Positions 1-9,426 are shown, counted from the first letter of the stretch. The stretch: 64,000 nt of DNA from Burkholderia sp. BCC0506 (GCF_902833145.1 NZ_CADFEN010000008.1:248001-312000), one strand, 5' to 3'. Program-made: numbers and translations. The notes: generated by a model from the letters alone, not told the origin.

Positions 1-127
1 CTTTCGATTCGAAAGGCGGGTAGCTTGCGTCGACGCCGAAGCGTACGGTCGTCCAGTCCTTCGCGTAAGCCGTGCCGGCCGATACGGCGAGCAGGGCCAC
101 GGTCACAGCCGCAAGAATCTTTTTCAC
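1..127 (-). CDS. Amino-acid ABC transporter periplasmic binding protein, N-terminal part (runs off the window)
   Basis: Only the first 42 codons are present, read leftward. The start is a GTG, chosen because GAGGAG lies about 7 bases upstream and no ATG fits. The peptide opens MKKILAAVTVALLAVSA with a basic N-region, a hydrophobic core and an AYA cleavage site, so it is exported. The mature part begins KDWTTVRFGVDASYPPFESK; this 'RFGVDASYPPFE' opening is characteristic of the HisJ/ArgT-type solute-binding family (SBP_bac_3). Substrate, permease and ATPase genes cannot be seen. Confidence 0.8.
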   Translation of the reverse strand, partial: MKKILAAVTVALLAVSAGTAYAKDWTTVRFGVDASYPPFESK

Positions 128-352
128 TCGGTGACTCCTCGTTTTGTTCGATGGGTGCGCGGTTGTGCCGCGCCGTAAACCTTCGGCCCGCCGCGGCTTC
201 GCGTCGGACTGTCCGTTTCGCCCGCCCGATGGGGGCGCGCGACGTGCGCAAGATTATCAAGACAAAATACCGGCAGGGCGCCTAGGACAAGCCCCGATAC
301 CGGGCCCGGCGGCGGCGCGTCGGTGCGCCGCCGTTTCACTCACAGGAACGAT

Positions 353-1273
353 TCAGCCGAGCGTTTCGTTGACCGCGCGCTGCAGGCACGTGACGAAGTG
401 CGACACGGCCGGCGTCGGCAGCAGGTCGCGCCGCGCGATGATCGACAGGTCGAAGCGCGGCATGCTTTCGTCGAGTTCGGCCGTGCGGATGCCGAGCGGC
501 GCGACCATCGCGGCGAGCGGGCGCGTGAAGCAGCCGATCACGTCCGAGCGTGCGACGAGCCCGAGCGTCACCGCGAACGACATCGGCGAGCGCAGCAGGC
601 GTTTCGGCAGCGGCAGCCCGTGCGCCTCGAACATCCCGACCATCACGCTGTGCGGAAACTGTTCGGCGCCGACGGTGACGATCCATTCGGCGTCGAGCAG
701 TTCCTCTAACCGGCGTGCGTGCGCGAGCGGGTGACCGTCGCGCATCACGATCGTGAACTCGGTCGACAGCAGCGGCAATTGCGTGAAATCGCGGTCGAGC
801 GCGGGCACATGGTGCATCGCAGCGATGTCGAGCGTGCCGTTGCGCAACCGCGCGAGCGCATCGGGCACCGTCAGTTCCTCGAGATGCAGGCTGACGTTCG
901 GCATCGATTCGCGGAACGCCGTCACCGCGAGCGGCAACGCGGTCAGCGCGATCGACGGCATCGTGCCGACCGCGACACGGCCCGACATCTCGCCTTTCAC
1001 CTGCTCGACGGCCTCGACCGTGCGGCGGACGTCGCCGAGCAACTGCTCGGCGCGCGGCAGCAGCGCCTCGCCGCAGGCGGTCAGTTCGACGCCGCGTACG
1101 CTGCGCGCGAGCAGCTCCGCGTTGAGCGCCGTTTCGAGCTCGCGGATCGTGTGCGTGATCGCCGGCTGCGTGACGCCGAGTTCGCGCGCGGCGGCGCGCA
1201 GGCTCTTCAGGTGCGCGGCGGAGACGAACGCCTGGAGCTGCGCGATGTTCAGGGGGTTGCGGATGCGGGTCAT
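353..1273 (-). CDS. LysR-family transcriptional regulator
   Basis: 306 residues, the normal LysR length. Residues about 10-70 form the winged HTH (LQAFVSAAHLKSLRAAARELGVTQPAIT), followed by the linker helix and a two-lobe effector domain (GRVAVGTMPSIALTALPLAV onward). The start at MTRIRNPLNI lies about ten residues before the HTH, as usual. The neighbours (binding-protein gene at the left edge, unknown gene on the right) run in the same direction, so there is no divergent partner to reveal its target. The Shine-Dalgarno is weak. The effector is unknown. Confidence 0.92.
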   Translation of the reverse strand: MTRIRNPLNIAQLQAFVSAAHLKSLRAAARELGVTQPAITHTIRELETALNAELLARSVRGVELTACGEALLPRAEQLLGDVRRTVEAVEQVKGEMSGRVAVGTMPSIALTALPLAVTAFRESMPNVSLHLEELTVPDALARLRNGTLDIAAMHHVPALDRDFTQLPLLSTEFTIVMRDGHPLAHARRLEELLDAEWIVTVGAEQFPHSVMVGMFEAHGLPLPKRLLRSPMSFAVTLGLVARSDVIGCFTRPLAAMVAPLGIRTAELDESMPRFDLSIIARRDLLPTPAVSHFVTCLQRAVNETLG

Positions 1274-1465
1274 CGGTCGGGTCCGGTTGGCGCGAAAGGG
1301 GGCGGTAGGTTCATGCGGCGATCCGGATGAACATCACGCCTCGGCGCGCGCATTGAGCGGGCACGGGTTCGGCGCCGTCGCTCGGGCAGGCCGGCGGGCG
1401 CGGTGATCGTCGCGACGGCGATCGTCGCCGGGCGGGCCGTGCTCGAGCCGTTGCGGCGGGGCGAA

Positions 1466-2059
1466 TCAGGCGAGCGCGATCTCCACCGCCGCCAGCGTAC
1501 GACGCCGGATCCAGCCGCTGCCCAGCCGGATTGCGAGCCAGTACGGCGTGAACAGCCGGCGCGTGTGCGCGCTCGGGCAGTGGACGAAGGTTTCGGTCCG
1601 CAGGATGTGCGCGCCCGACGCGAGCCCGACCACCTCGAACCGGAGCACCAGCTTCGCATCGCGCGGGTCGTCGTGCCGGACGAAGGCGTCGGCATCGGCG
1701 AGGGGGCGCACGTCGGGCGTCGGGCGCCAGAAGCGGCCGACCAGGCCGAGCGACAGCGACGTGTCGTCGCGATGGAGCGGCGTGAACGTGTCGAAGCCGA
1801 AGCGCGCGCGTTCGGGGCGGGCCGGCGCGTTGCGCAGCGCGGCCGCGATGGCCGCCGGGAATTCGCGCACCGTCAGCAGCGTGTCGATCACGGGATCGGC
1901 GCGCATGTCGAGCGACGCGACGACATCGATGATGCGCGCGGGCGGCGCGCCGATCGGCTGCGATTCGTGGACCTCGTGGAAGCCGAACGACGGAATGAAC
2001 GGCGGCTTGCGCGCCGAGGTCCGGGTGCTCGATTCGGAGACGATGCCAAGTGTGTTCAT
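1466..2059 (-). CDS. Conserved hypothetical protein, SRPBCC/START-like
   Basis: 197 residues, ATG start at MNTLGIVSES. No signal peptide or membrane segment. The C-terminal half has the pattern of small START/SRPBCC ligand-binding proteins: a WRP strand near the middle (LVGRFWRPTPDV), a VLRFEVVGLASGAHILRTET strand pair, then RRLFTPYWLAIRLGSGWIRR and a final helix. This is fold-level similarity only; ligand and role are not recognised. It stands alone between the LysR gene and the purine permease, all on the minus strand, separated from the permease by a terminator hairpin, so it probably has its own promoter. Confidence 0.7.
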   Translation of the reverse strand: MNTLGIVSESSTRTSARKPPFIPSFGFHEVHESQPIGAPPARIIDVVASLDMRADPVIDTLLTVREFPAAIAAALRNAPARPERARFGFDTFTPLHRDDTSLSLGLVGRFWRPTPDVRPLADADAFVRHDDPRDAKLVLRFEVVGLASGAHILRTETFVHCPSAHTRRLFTPYWLAIRLGSGWIRRRTLAAVEIALA

Positions 2060-2151
2060 CGCGACGCCTGAAGGCAAAACGCGATCGTAGCACCGGGTGC
2101 GAACGGGTGTCGCGCCGTTTTCGCGCCCGGCGTCGCGCGGCGCCGCACCGA

Positions 2152-2207
2152 CAAAAAGAGCCTGGGAACTCGCGTTCCCAGGCCGGGAGACCATCGTCGA
2201 CGATGGT
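2152..2207 (-). terminator. Rho-independent terminator of the purine permease
   Basis: Read leftward after the permease stop there are two hairpins: an 18-bp perfect palindrome at 2190-2207 (ACCATCGTC/GACGATGGT) and a 9-bp stem with a 4-base loop at 2161-2182 (CCTGGGAAC/GTTCCCAGG). The second is followed by a T-run (complement of aaaaa at 2153-2157), a textbook intrinsic terminator. Confidence 0.85.
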
Positions 2208-2271
2208 GGAGGAGACGATCTCGTCCCGATGCGCGCCGTCCTTCCGCAGGCGACGTCGCGGATGGCTTGGC

Positions 2272-3660
2272 TCAGATCGCCCAGCCGCCGAGATAGAACG
2301 TGACGAGCACGGCCGCGATCAGCACGGTGCCGACGTTGAGCTTGCGCAATTCGCCGCTGGCGATGCGGCCGATCACGAGCGTCGAGAAGCCGAGCATGAT
2401 GCCCGTCACGATGTTCGCGGTCAGCACGATGAACACCGCGCACACGAGGCCCGACATCGCGTCGACCATGTCGTCCATGTGCAGCTTGCTCACGCTGCCG
2501 AGCATCAGCAGGCCGACGTACATCAGCGCCGGCGCGGTGGCGTACGACGGCACGAGGCCCGCCAGCGGCGAGAAGAACATCACGACGAGGAACAGCAGGC
2601 CGACCACGGCGGCCGCGAGGCCCGTCTTCGCGCCGGCGGCCACGCCGACGCTCGACTCGATATAGGCCGCCGCCGGCGCGCCGCCGAGGAAGCCGGAGAA
2701 GATCGAGCTGATCGAATCGGCGGTCAGCGCGCGGCCGCCGTTGATGATGCGGCCGTTCGCGTCGAGCTGGCCGGCCTGTCCGGCGACCGCGCGAATCGTG
2801 CCGGTCGCGTCGAACACGGCGGTCATCACCAGCGCGAGCACGCTCGGCAGCACGGCCATCGACAGCGCGCCCTTGACGTCCATCGCGCCGATCAGCGACG
2901 CGTGGCCCGGTGCGCTCAGCGACGGCAGCGCGAAGATGCCGCGGTACTTCACGCCCGGATCGAAGATCAGGCCGACCAACGAGATCGCGATCACGACGAG
3001 CAGGATGCCGCCCGGCACGCGACGCTTCTCGAGGCCGAAGATCGCGGCGAGCCCGACGACCGACATGATGACCGGGAACGCGGTGATCTGGCCGAGCGAG
3101 ACCGGCAGGCCGGCGCCCGGGTTCTTGATCACGAGGCCGACGTCGTTCGACGCGATCAGCAGCAGGAACAGACCGATGCCGATCCCGGTGCCGTGCGCGA
3201 CGCCCGCGGGCAGGTTGCGCAGGATCCACGAACGCACGCCGGTGATCGAGATGCCGGTGAACACGAGGCCCATCAGGAACACGGCGCCGAGTGCGACGGT
3301 CGGAGGCAGCCCCTTGCCGAGCACGAGGCCGAACGCGGTGAACGCGGTCAGCGAGATCGCGCAGCCGATCGCGATCGGCAGCTTCGCCCACAGGCCCATC
3401 AGCAGCGAGCCGAACGCGGTGGTGACGCACACCGCGACGAACACGGCGCTCGTGTCGAAGCCGGCCTTGCCGAACATGCCGGGCACGACGAACACGGAAT
3501 AGACCATCGCGAGGAAGGTGGTCACGCCGGCAATGATCTCGCGGCGCTGCGTGCTGCCGCGCGACGAAATGCCGAAGTAGCGGTCGATGACTCCCTGGGT
3601 GCCGAAGTCCGTTTCTGCCGCGCCGACGCCGACCGTCGGCTGCACCGGGGTATCACTCAT
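2272..3660 (-). CDS. NCS2-family purine permease (AzgA / adenine-guanine-hypoxanthine type)
   Basis: 462 residues, about 12 to 14 hydrophobic segments, an inner-membrane nucleobase:proton symporter. The N-terminus ([38 protein letters not shown]) and the mid-protein stretch [36 protein letters not shown] are signatures of the AzgA branch (AdeP/GhxP-like), which takes up adenine, guanine or hypoxanthine. The start is supported by AAGGAG seven bases upstream. It is monocistronic: a 530-base gap lies upstream and a terminator follows the stop. The exact purine cannot be told from sequence alone. Confidence 0.93.
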   Translation of the reverse strand: MSDTPVQPTVGVGAAETDFGTQGVIDRYFGISSRGSTQRREIIAGVTTFLAMVYSVFVVPGMFGKAGFDTSAVFVAVCVTTAFGSLLMGLWAKLPIAIGCAISLTAFTAFGLVLGKGLPPTVALGAVFLMGLVFTGISITGVRSWILRNLPAGVAHGTGIGIGLFLLLIASNDVGLVIKNPGAGLPVSLGQITAFPVIMSVVGLAAIFGLEKRRVPGGILLVVIAISLVGLIFDPGVKYRGIFALPSLSAPGHASLIGAMDVKGALSMAVLPSVLALVMTAVFDATGTIRAVAGQAGQLDANGRIINGGRALTADSISSIFSGFLGGAPAAAYIESSVGVAAGAKTGLAAAVVGLLFLVVMFFSPLAGLVPSYATAPALMYVGLLMLGSVSKLHMDDMVDAMSGLVCAVFIVLTANIVTGIMLGFSTLVIGRIASGELRKLNVGTVLIAAVLVTFYLGGWAI

Positions 3661-4190
3661 GAGCTTGCTCCTTTATCAGCATGCTGAAACGGCCCGTTGC
3701 GAACCGTCGTCAGGGTGTCTCGTATCTGGTTGGGATTGTTCGGCAACGTCGTGGGGACGCATGACGCGCGATACGTGTCGTTACGTGCGAATCGAAACGT
3801 CGCGAGGGTGGTCGCGTCGGACGACGCGTGGTGCGGTCGACCCCGTCACGTGCGCTTTGCCGTAGCGAAGGTTAGGCGAGCCGCCCATCACGTCCCATCG
3901 GGAGAAGAGCATGCAGCGCATGTCGCAGCGCTTATATCGGCGTGCAACGGGGCTCCGTCGCGCCGACACGCGTGTATACGCCTAGTTCGAATCCGTTAAG
4001 GCGACTATTCGAATGCAGGATCGGCGGGCGGGGCGCAAGCGGGCGGCGCACCGGATATTACGAAGTGCTTTCGGCGTGGCCCGAAAGGCCGGCGCGAACC
4101 GGAGCGGGTGACCCGGTTCGCGATCGCGCGCAATCCGCACCCGGACGATACGACCGGCGCGCACAGGCGGCTTCCGTACGGGCGCCGGCC
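3661..4190. other. Intergenic region upstream of the purine permease
   Basis: 530 bases without a credible gene; the open frames here are short and have no ribosome site or recognisable product. It must hold the permease promoter and leader on the minus strand. A 12-bp palindrome, TCAGCATGCTGA, sits at 3676-3687, immediately before the permease Shine-Dalgarno, and could form a leader hairpin. I could not match any purine or xanthine riboswitch consensus by eye. Confidence 0.5.
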
Positions 4191-4823
4191 TCAATCGTGC
4201 GCGAGATGCGCGAGATACGCGCAGAACATGTCGGCCATCGCGGCCGAGTAGGCATCGATTTCCGCCGGTGTGCGCGCCGTTTCGGAGAACGCCTTGCCGC
4301 CCGTCGTGAGCGTCGTCAGGATCAGCTCGCACGCGAGCGCGTGCGTGGCGTCGGACACGCCGGGCAGCGCTTCGCGCATGAACGCGCTGAACACCCGGTT
4401 GCCCTCGGCCTTCACCGCCTGCGCCTCGGGGGCGTCGCGATAGAGCGGGGCGGCGTCGTCGAGCGCGATGCGCATCGGCGCCTCGTCGCATTCCGAGCGG
4501 ATGAACGCGTGGACGGCGCTGCGCAGCCGCTCGGGCGGCGTCTTCGTCGTGTCCTGCAGCATCCCGCACAGCATGTCGTGCGTCTGCCGCCACTCGTCGT
4601 GCTGGAGCCGGAACAGCACGGACGCCTTGTTCGGGAAGTACTGGTACAGCGAGCCGACGCTCACGCCGGCCCGCTCGGCGACGCGCGCCATCGTGAAGCG
4701 CTGCGCGCCTTCGCTCGCCAAAACCTGAACAGCCGCCTGCAGGACGTCCTCGACGAGGCGGGTCGAGCGCGCCTGCCGAGGCTGCTTGCGCGTAGCGATC
4801 GGGGCGTTTCGGCGGTCGGTCAT
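4191..4823 (-). CDS. TetR-family transcriptional regulator
   Basis: 210 residues from ATG 4823 (MTDRRNAPIATRKQPRQARS). An in-frame upstream ATG at 4868 exists but would leave only 48 bases to the divergent gene, so the internal start is preferred. The HTH is at about residues 30-60 (FTMARVAERAGVSVGSLYQYFPNKASVLFRLQ), the classical TetR DNA-recognition signature; the remainder is the helical ligand-binding domain. It is divergent from the O-methyltransferase gene, its most likely target. The inducer is unknown. Confidence 0.9.
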   Translation of the reverse strand: MTDRRNAPIATRKQPRQARSTRLVEDVLQAAVQVLASEGAQRFTMARVAERAGVSVGSLYQYFPNKASVLFRLQHDEWRQTHDMLCGMLQDTTKTPPERLRSAVHAFIRSECDEAPMRIALDDAAPLYRDAPEAQAVKAEGNRVFSAFMREALPGVSDATHALACELILTTLTTGGKAFSETARTPAEIDAYSAAMADMFCAYLAHLAHD

Positions 4824-4854
4824 GAGCGGTTGGCCAATGCGAATAGTAAAACCT

Positions 4855-4872
4855 GAATAGTTCGTCATATTC
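4855..4872. promoter_or_regulatory. Candidate TetR operator between the regulator and the O-methyltransferase
   Basis: GAATA-N8-TATTC, an imperfect inverted repeat centred in the short divergent promoter region. Its position fits an autoregulated TetR operator, but the arms are only five bases, so this is weak. Confidence 0.35.
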
Positions 4873-4916
4873 TAGTCGGGCGCACCGACGCACTCAACCT
4901 GACACCGGAGATTCGC

Positions 4917-5582
4917 ATGACTACCCTGATGCTCGACCCGCTGGCCTCGCTGCTGGCGCGCCTGTTCGACGAAGCCGACGCGTCGTCTCCCGCGACGAGC
5001 CCGGCCTTCGCCGACGTGTCGCGCGACGAGCAGGCGCGGCTGATGCGCAGCAAGACGGACTACGTCGATCTGTATGCGCGCCTGAAGGACTATCCGCTTC
5101 CCGTATCGCGCGAGACGGGCACGCTGCTGTACATGCTCGCGCGCGGCGGCGGCGCGACGAACATCGTCGAATTCGGCACGTCGTTCGGCATTTCGACGCT
5201 GCATCTCGCGGCCGCGTTGCGCGACAACGGCGGTGGGCGGCTGATCACGAGCGAGTTCGAGCCGTCGAAGGTCGTGCGCGCGCACGCGAACCTGGCGGCG
5301 GCCGGGTTGGACGATCTCGTGGAGATTCGCGAAGGCGATGCGCTGCGCACGCTGGCCGGCGATCTCCCGGATTCGGTCGACCTGCTGCTGCTCGACGGGG
5401 CGAAGGCGCTGTATCCGGAGATTCTCGCGCTCGTCGAGCCGCGGCTCAGGGGCGGGGCATTCGTCGTGGCCGACAATGCCGAATACAGCCCCGACTATCT
5501 TGCCTACGTGCGTGCGCCGGAAAACGGCTATCTGTCGGTGCCGTTCGGCGGCGACGTCGAATTGTCGATGCGGACACGCTGA
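4917..5582 (+). CDS. SAM-dependent O-methyltransferase, family 3 (CCoAOMT-like)
   Basis: 221 residues. The SAM-binding glycine motif is VEFGTSFGIST (residues about 84-94), followed by the acidic end of strand beta-2 (TSEFEP, about 111-116) and LLLLDGAK (about 156-163), the metal-binding-aspartate region typical of class I catechol/caffeoyl-CoA-type O-methyltransferases. Cytoplasmic. It is read divergently from a TetR regulator, suggesting induction by its substrate or a related compound. The methyl acceptor is not predictable. Confidence 0.88.
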   Translation: MTTLMLDPLASLLARLFDEADASSPATSPAFADVSRDEQARLMRSKTDYVDLYARLKDYPLPVSRETGTLLYMLARGGGATNIVEFGTSFGISTLHLAAALRDNGGGRLITSEFEPSKVVRAHANLAAAGLDDLVEIREGDALRTLAGDLPDSVDLLLLDGAKALYPEILALVEPRLRGGAFVVADNAEYSPDYLAYVRAPENGYLSVPFGGDVELSMRTR

Positions 5583-5704
5583 CCGGACGGAACGAGGGCG
5601 CCGGCGATTTCACGATTTCCCGCTTCAAATATAGGAAAGCTTAGTAAATGAAGGCGTGGCGAAAGGCGACAGGATGATGCCCGCCGCTTGCGACGCCGTG
5701 CGCG

Positions 5705-6223
5705 TCACTTCAGGAACACGTAGCGCGCGAAGTACGGGAAACGGCCGATCGCATGCTCGGTCGCGCATGTCGCCGCCGGCGGCATGCCGCCCGCGGTATC
5801 GAGCCGCTGCACGAAGCGCACGCCGGCGAGCGTGCCGGTTGCGGCCGGCGTCGCTGCGAGCAGTAGCTGCGGAACGCTGGCCGCGCTTGCACTCGGCATT
5901 TCCGCGAGCTTCTTGCCGGTAATGCGGCTGCCGTCGAGCGCTTCCCACGACGGCCCCGCACCGTGTCGGACGACGAGCGTGCCGCCGCCGTCGAACAGCA
6001 TCGCCTCCGGACGCTCGAAGACCCACGCGAGCCGGTGGTCGGCATCGTATTCGCACGAATAGATCTGCACGCCGGTCGCGGTGGTCGTCAGCACCGGCGT
6101 GGCCGGCGCCGGCGGCGTGAGGCCGGCGGCCGCGTCGGCGTGTGCGGGCGCGGTCAAAGCCGCCAGGGAAAGACCGGCCGCAACGGCCAGCAGCATATTA
6201 CGTGTCGGGGAGCGGCTTGGCAT
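5705..6223 (-). CDS. Exported DUF3455-family protein
   Basis: 172 residues with a signal peptide (basic start, hydrophobic MLLAVAAGLSLAALTAPAHA, cleavage after AHA near residue 29). The body has the DUF3455 pattern: TGVQIYSCEYD, then LAWVFERPEAMLFD, a WEALDGSRITGKKL stretch, a LLLAATPA strand, and the end CATEHAIGRFPYFARYVFLK. Members are secreted or periplasmic proteins of unknown function; some are described only as superoxide-dismutase-like by neighbourhood. AAAGGA lies upstream of the chosen ATG. Monocistronic. Confidence 0.85.
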   Translation of the reverse strand: MPSRSPTRNMLLAVAAGLSLAALTAPAHADAAAGLTPPAPATPVLTTTATGVQIYSCEYDADHRLAWVFERPEAMLFDGGGTLVVRHGAGPSWEALDGSRITGKKLAEMPSASAASVPQLLLAATPAATGTLAGVRFVQRLDTAGGMPPAATCATEHAIGRFPYFARYVFLK

Positions 6224-6312
6224 GTCGGGGCGTCCTTTCAGGTCGGCTGACGGTGGTACGTATCGATCCCGTCAACGTTAGACGCCGATCGCCCAGGCTG
6301 CAATGCGGAAAT

Positions 6313-6343
6313 GACAATCGCGGCGATAGTCGCCGCGATTGTC
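6313..6343 (-). terminator. Intrinsic terminator after the cyclase gene
   Basis: Perfect 14-bp stem with a 3-base loop (GACAATCGCGGCGA-TAG-TCGCCGCGATTGTC), 18 bases beyond the cyclase stop; on the minus strand it is followed by ATTTCC. It closes the aldo/keto reductase - ene-reductase - cyclase transcription unit. Confidence 0.75.
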
Positions 6344-6361
6344 GAAGGCGCGGGCCCGCGA

Positions 6362-7324
6362 TCAGCGGATCGCGACCGGGTTGATGTTGACCTGCGTGGA
6401 GCCGACGTACAGCGGCTGGCCGAGCACGAACAGGAATTCCCACGCGTGGTCGCGCACCAGCGCGCGGCTGTCGATCAGCTCCAGGTTGTAGATGCCGCGC
6501 TTCGCGAGCATGTACTGGTTGACCGGGAATTCGTCCGGCGTGTGCGGATTCGGATAGACCTCCGACGCCCACGTGTCGCCGCCGAACGCAACGATCCCCT
6601 GGTTGGCCAGCCACTTCGCCGCGTCCATGCCGATGCCGGGCTCGACTGCGAGGAACTGCTTGTCGTCCTTGCCGATCAGCTCCAGCCAGCCGGTGTTGAA
6701 CAGCACGACGTCGCCCTTGCGCAGCGTCAGCCCCTGCTTCTTCAGCACGGCCTGGATGTCTGCGACCGTGAACTCGGTGCCGCCCGGCACGATCGGCTTG
6801 CCGTAGTGGGCGGTCATGTCGAGCACGACGCCGCGCGTGACGATCGGCGGCACCTTCTCGACGCCGAGCTTCTTCACGCCGTCGACGGTCACGAAATCGG
6901 CCGCCCGGTTGCCGTTGTAGTACACGTTGTCGATGCCGATGTGGCCGATGCCGTTCAACTGCGTGCCGACGCCGGTCCACGCGTTGACGAGTTCGTCGTT
7001 GAACGTGAACTTGTTCGGGCCGAGGCTCTTGCCGGCCTGCTGGCCGACCTGCACGTTGTACAGCCGAAAGCTGCGATGGCGGAACGCCGGCAGGTTCTTG
7101 TCCACCGGCACGGCCAGCGGGTAGGTCTTGCCGGCCTTCACGAGGCCGACCGCCTGCTTGACGACGTCGGGCGTCAGCAGGTTGGCCGCGCCGATTTCGT
7201 CATCGGCGCCGTAGACGGACGGATACCAGCCGGCTGCCGCGGCGGACGGGGCCGCGTGGGCCGCTTGCGCGGCCGCGAACGGCAGGATCGCGGCGAGCGC
7301 GAGCCGGGCGAGCGTTGCTTTCAT
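6362..7324 (-). CDS. Exported cyclase-family protein (kynurenine-formamidase fold)
   Basis: 320 residues with a signal peptide (LARLALAAILPFAAAQAAHA, cleavage near residue 25). It belongs to the cyclase family (PF04199; metal-dependent hydrolases such as KynB and isatin hydrolase). The usual metal motif HxGTHxDxxxH appears as GTQLNGIGH (residues about 120-128): the first His is Gln122, the Asp is Asn124, and only His128 is kept, so the metal site may be altered or lost. It is last in an operon with an ene-reductase (20 bases) and an aldo/keto reductase. Substrate unknown. Confidence 0.85.
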   Translation of the reverse strand: MKATLARLALAAILPFAAAQAAHAAPSAAAAGWYPSVYGADDEIGAANLLTPDVVKQAVGLVKAGKTYPLAVPVDKNLPAFRHRSFRLYNVQVGQQAGKSLGPNKFTFNDELVNAWTGVGTQLNGIGHIGIDNVYYNGNRAADFVTVDGVKKLGVEKVPPIVTRGVVLDMTAHYGKPIVPGGTEFTVADIQAVLKKQGLTLRKGDVVLFNTGWLELIGKDDKQFLAVEPGIGMDAAKWLANQGIVAFGGDTWASEVYPNPHTPDEFPVNQYMLAKRGIYNLELIDSRALVRDHAWEFLFVLGQPLYVGSTQVNINPVAIR

Positions 7325-7344
7325 TACGGATTCCTTCGGTTCGA

Positions 7345-8460
7345 TTACGCTGCGGCTTGCGCGAGCGTCGGGTAGTCGGTCAGGCCGCGAGCGCCGCCGC
7401 CAAACAGCGTGTTGCGATCGTGCGGCGCGAGCGCGGCGCCGGTACGCAGCCGTTCGGGCAGGTCGGGGTTCGCGACGAACGGGCGGCCGAAGGCGACGAG
7501 GTCGGCCCAGCCGGCGGCGATCGCTTCGCGGGCGCGTTCGGCGGTGTACGCGCCGGCATAGATCAGCACGCCCGGGAACGCGGCGCGCAGCTGTTGCTTG
7601 AAGGCGACCGGCATCAGCGGCGCGTCGTCCCAGTCGGCTTCCGCGATGTGCAGGTAGCCGACGCCGAGTTCGCCGAGCAGCTTCGCGGCGGCGAGGTAGG
7701 TCGTCTCCGGATCGTCGTCGACGCAGCCGTTCAGCGTGGTCAGCGGCGCGAGACGGATGCCGACGCGCGACGCGTCGCCGGTCCCTTCGATCAGCGCCTG
7801 CGTCACTTCGCGCAGGAAGCGCAGCCGGTTCTCCAGCGAGCCGCCGTATTCGTCGGTACGCGTGTTCGCGTTCGAGTCGATGAACTGGTTCACGAGGTAG
7901 CCGTTCGCGCCGTGCAGCTCGACGCCGTCGAAGCCGGCTTCGATCGCACGACGGGCGGCGGCGCGGTACTGGTCGACGATCTCGCGGATCTCGTCGACGG
8001 ACAGCGCGCGCGGCTCGGACGCCTGCACGAAGCCCGGCGTGCTGCCGTCCTCGCCGGCGACGAACACGTTCACGCCCTTCGCCTGGATCGGCGACGACGA
8101 TACCGGTTGCTGACCGCCGAGCAGGCTCGTGTGGCTCAGCCGGCCGACGTGCCACAACTGCGCGAACATGCGGCCGTGCGCGGCATGGACGGCGTCCGTT
8201 ACCTTGCGCCAGCCGGCGACCTGCGACGGCGTGTGGATGCCGGGCGTCCACGCGTAGCCCTTGCCGAGCGGCGCGATGTAGGTGCCTTCGCTGACGATCA
8301 GGCCCGCGCTCGCGCGCTGCGCGTAGTACGCGGCCATCAGTTCGTTGGCTTCGTCGCCGGGCTGGCTCGCGCGCGAGCGCGTCATCGGCGGCATCACGAT
8401 GCGGTTCGGCAGCGTCAGCGCGCCGAGTCGCAGCGGTTGGAAAAGCGGATCCTGGGTCAT
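7345..8460 (-). CDS. Old yellow enzyme-family alkene reductase (NemA-like)
   Basis: 371 residues, an FMN-dependent TIM barrel that reduces activated C=C bonds, nitro groups or nitrate esters with NAD(P)H. The N-terminus LFQPLRLGALTLPNRIVMPPMTRSRA is the family opening. The substrate-binding pair is in HGANGYLVNQF (His183 and Asn186), followed by SNANTRTDEYGGSLENR, and FMN-phosphate contacts lie in the C-terminal GRPFVANPDL. Middle gene of an operon behind the aldo/keto reductase; likely under the nearby LysR. Natural substrate unknown. Confidence 0.93.
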   Translation of the reverse strand: MTQDPLFQPLRLGALTLPNRIVMPPMTRSRASQPGDEANELMAAYYAQRASAGLIVSEGTYIAPLGKGYAWTPGIHTPSQVAGWRKVTDAVHAAHGRMFAQLWHVGRLSHTSLLGGQQPVSSSPIQAKGVNVFVAGEDGSTPGFVQASEPRALSVDEIREIVDQYRAAARRAIEAGFDGVELHGANGYLVNQFIDSNANTRTDEYGGSLENRLRFLREVTQALIEGTGDASRVGIRLAPLTTLNGCVDDDPETTYLAAAKLLGELGVGYLHIAEADWDDAPLMPVAFKQQLRAAFPGVLIYAGAYTAERAREAIAAGWADLVAFGRPFVANPDLPERLRTGAALAPHDRNTLFGGGARGLTDYPTLAQAAA

Positions 8461-8529
8461 GGTGGTGTCCTTGCGGTGCCGCGGCCGGCGGGCCGCGGGC
8501 GGGTCATATCGGATCAGGGCGGGGCGCGC

Positions 8530-9336
8530 TCAGTCCCACTTCGGCGCGAGGCCGGCCGGATCGACTTCGCGGCCGTTGCGTTCGAGCGCGGCGATCTGCG
8601 CCATGTCTTCGTCGGTCAGGCGCAGCGTCTGCGCGAGCAGGTTGCTCGCGAGGTTCTCGCGCTTGGTCGACGACGGGATCACCGAGTAGCCGAGCTGCAG
8701 CGCCCACGCGAGCGCGACTTGCGCCGGCGTCGCGTCGTGACGTTGCGCGATCGCGCCGATCACGGGGTCGCCGAGCACCTTGCCGTACGCGAGCGTCATG
8801 TACGACGTCACGTGGATGCCTTCGGCATTCAGGAACTCGACCAGCTTGCGGTTCTGCAGGTACGGGCTCAGTTCGATCTGGTTCGTCGCGATCGCGTCCT
8901 TGCCGACGGCCGCGATCGCTTCCTTCGTCAGTGCGATGTTGAAGTTCGAGATGCCGATCCGGCGCGTGAGGCCCTTCGCCTTCGCATCGGCCAGCGCGGT
9001 CATGAACGCGTCGATCGACACGCCGTTGCCCGGGGCCGGCCAGTGGATCAGCGTCAGGTCGACACAGTCGGTGCGCAGCTTGCGCAGACTTTCCTCGAGG
9101 CTGGCCGCCAGTTTTTCCGGCGCGTAGTTGTCGACCCAGATCTTCGTCGTGAGGAACAGGTCGTCGCGGCGCACGCCCGATGCGGCGATCGCTTCGCCGA
9201 CTTCGGCTTCGTTGCCGTAGATCTGCGCGGTGTCGATCGCGCGGTAGCCGACTTCGAGGCCGTTGCGGACCGAGTCGATGACGACCTGGCCTTGCAGCCG
9301 GAACGTGCCGAGGCCGAATGCGGGAATCTTGCTCAT
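8530..9336 (-). CDS. dkgB: Aldo/keto reductase (DkgB-like, 2,5-diketo-D-gluconate reductase B type)
   Basis: 268 residues from the second of two adjacent ATGs; AAGAG is spaced six bases from it. The longer frame starting at 9381 lacks a ribosome site. The catalytic tetrad is complete: Asp35 and Tyr40 ([11 protein letters not shown]), Lys65 (TKIWVDNY), His98 (LTLIHWP). The C-terminus [12 protein letters not shown] binds the NADPH phosphate. It closely follows the DkgB pattern ([12 protein letters not shown]). First gene of its operon, 91 bases from a strong palindrome that is probably its operator. Role could be methylglyoxal/aldehyde detoxification. Confidence 0.88.
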   Translation of the reverse strand: MSKIPAFGLGTFRLQGQVVIDSVRNGLEVGYRAIDTAQIYGNEAEVGEAIAASGVRRDDLFLTTKIWVDNYAPEKLAASLEESLRKLRTDCVDLTLIHWPAPGNGVSIDAFMTALADAKAKGLTRRIGISNFNIALTKEAIAAVGKDAIATNQIELSPYLQNRKLVEFLNAEGIHVTSYMTLAYGKVLGDPVIGAIAQRHDATPAQVALAWALQLGYSVIPSSTKRENLASNLLAQTLRLTDEDMAQIAALERNGREVDPAGLAPKWD

Positions 9337-9426
9337 CATGTGCTCTTGAAAAAGGTGGAACGGTTGCGGTATGGAAGTCATTCTGGCGCCTGATACTGAT
9401 GAAATAAACGCCTTTAGATGACAAAA

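Noticed and set aside
2050-3687. Long plus-strand open frame (545 codons) opposite the purine permease
   Set aside because: Arg/His/Asp/Glu-rich translation with no domain, opposite a well-supported membrane protein; a shadow of high-GC codon use.
3661-4190. Possible purine or xanthine riboswitch in the permease leader
   Set aside because: No conserved core I could recognise by eye; only a 12-bp palindrome next to the ribosome site. A covariance search (Rfam NMT1, purine) would decide.
7315-9393. 692-codon plus-strand open frame opposite three enzymes
   Set aside because: The same kind of Arg/Asp/Val-rich shadow; the minus strand encodes three clear enzymes with catalytic motifs and ribosome sites.
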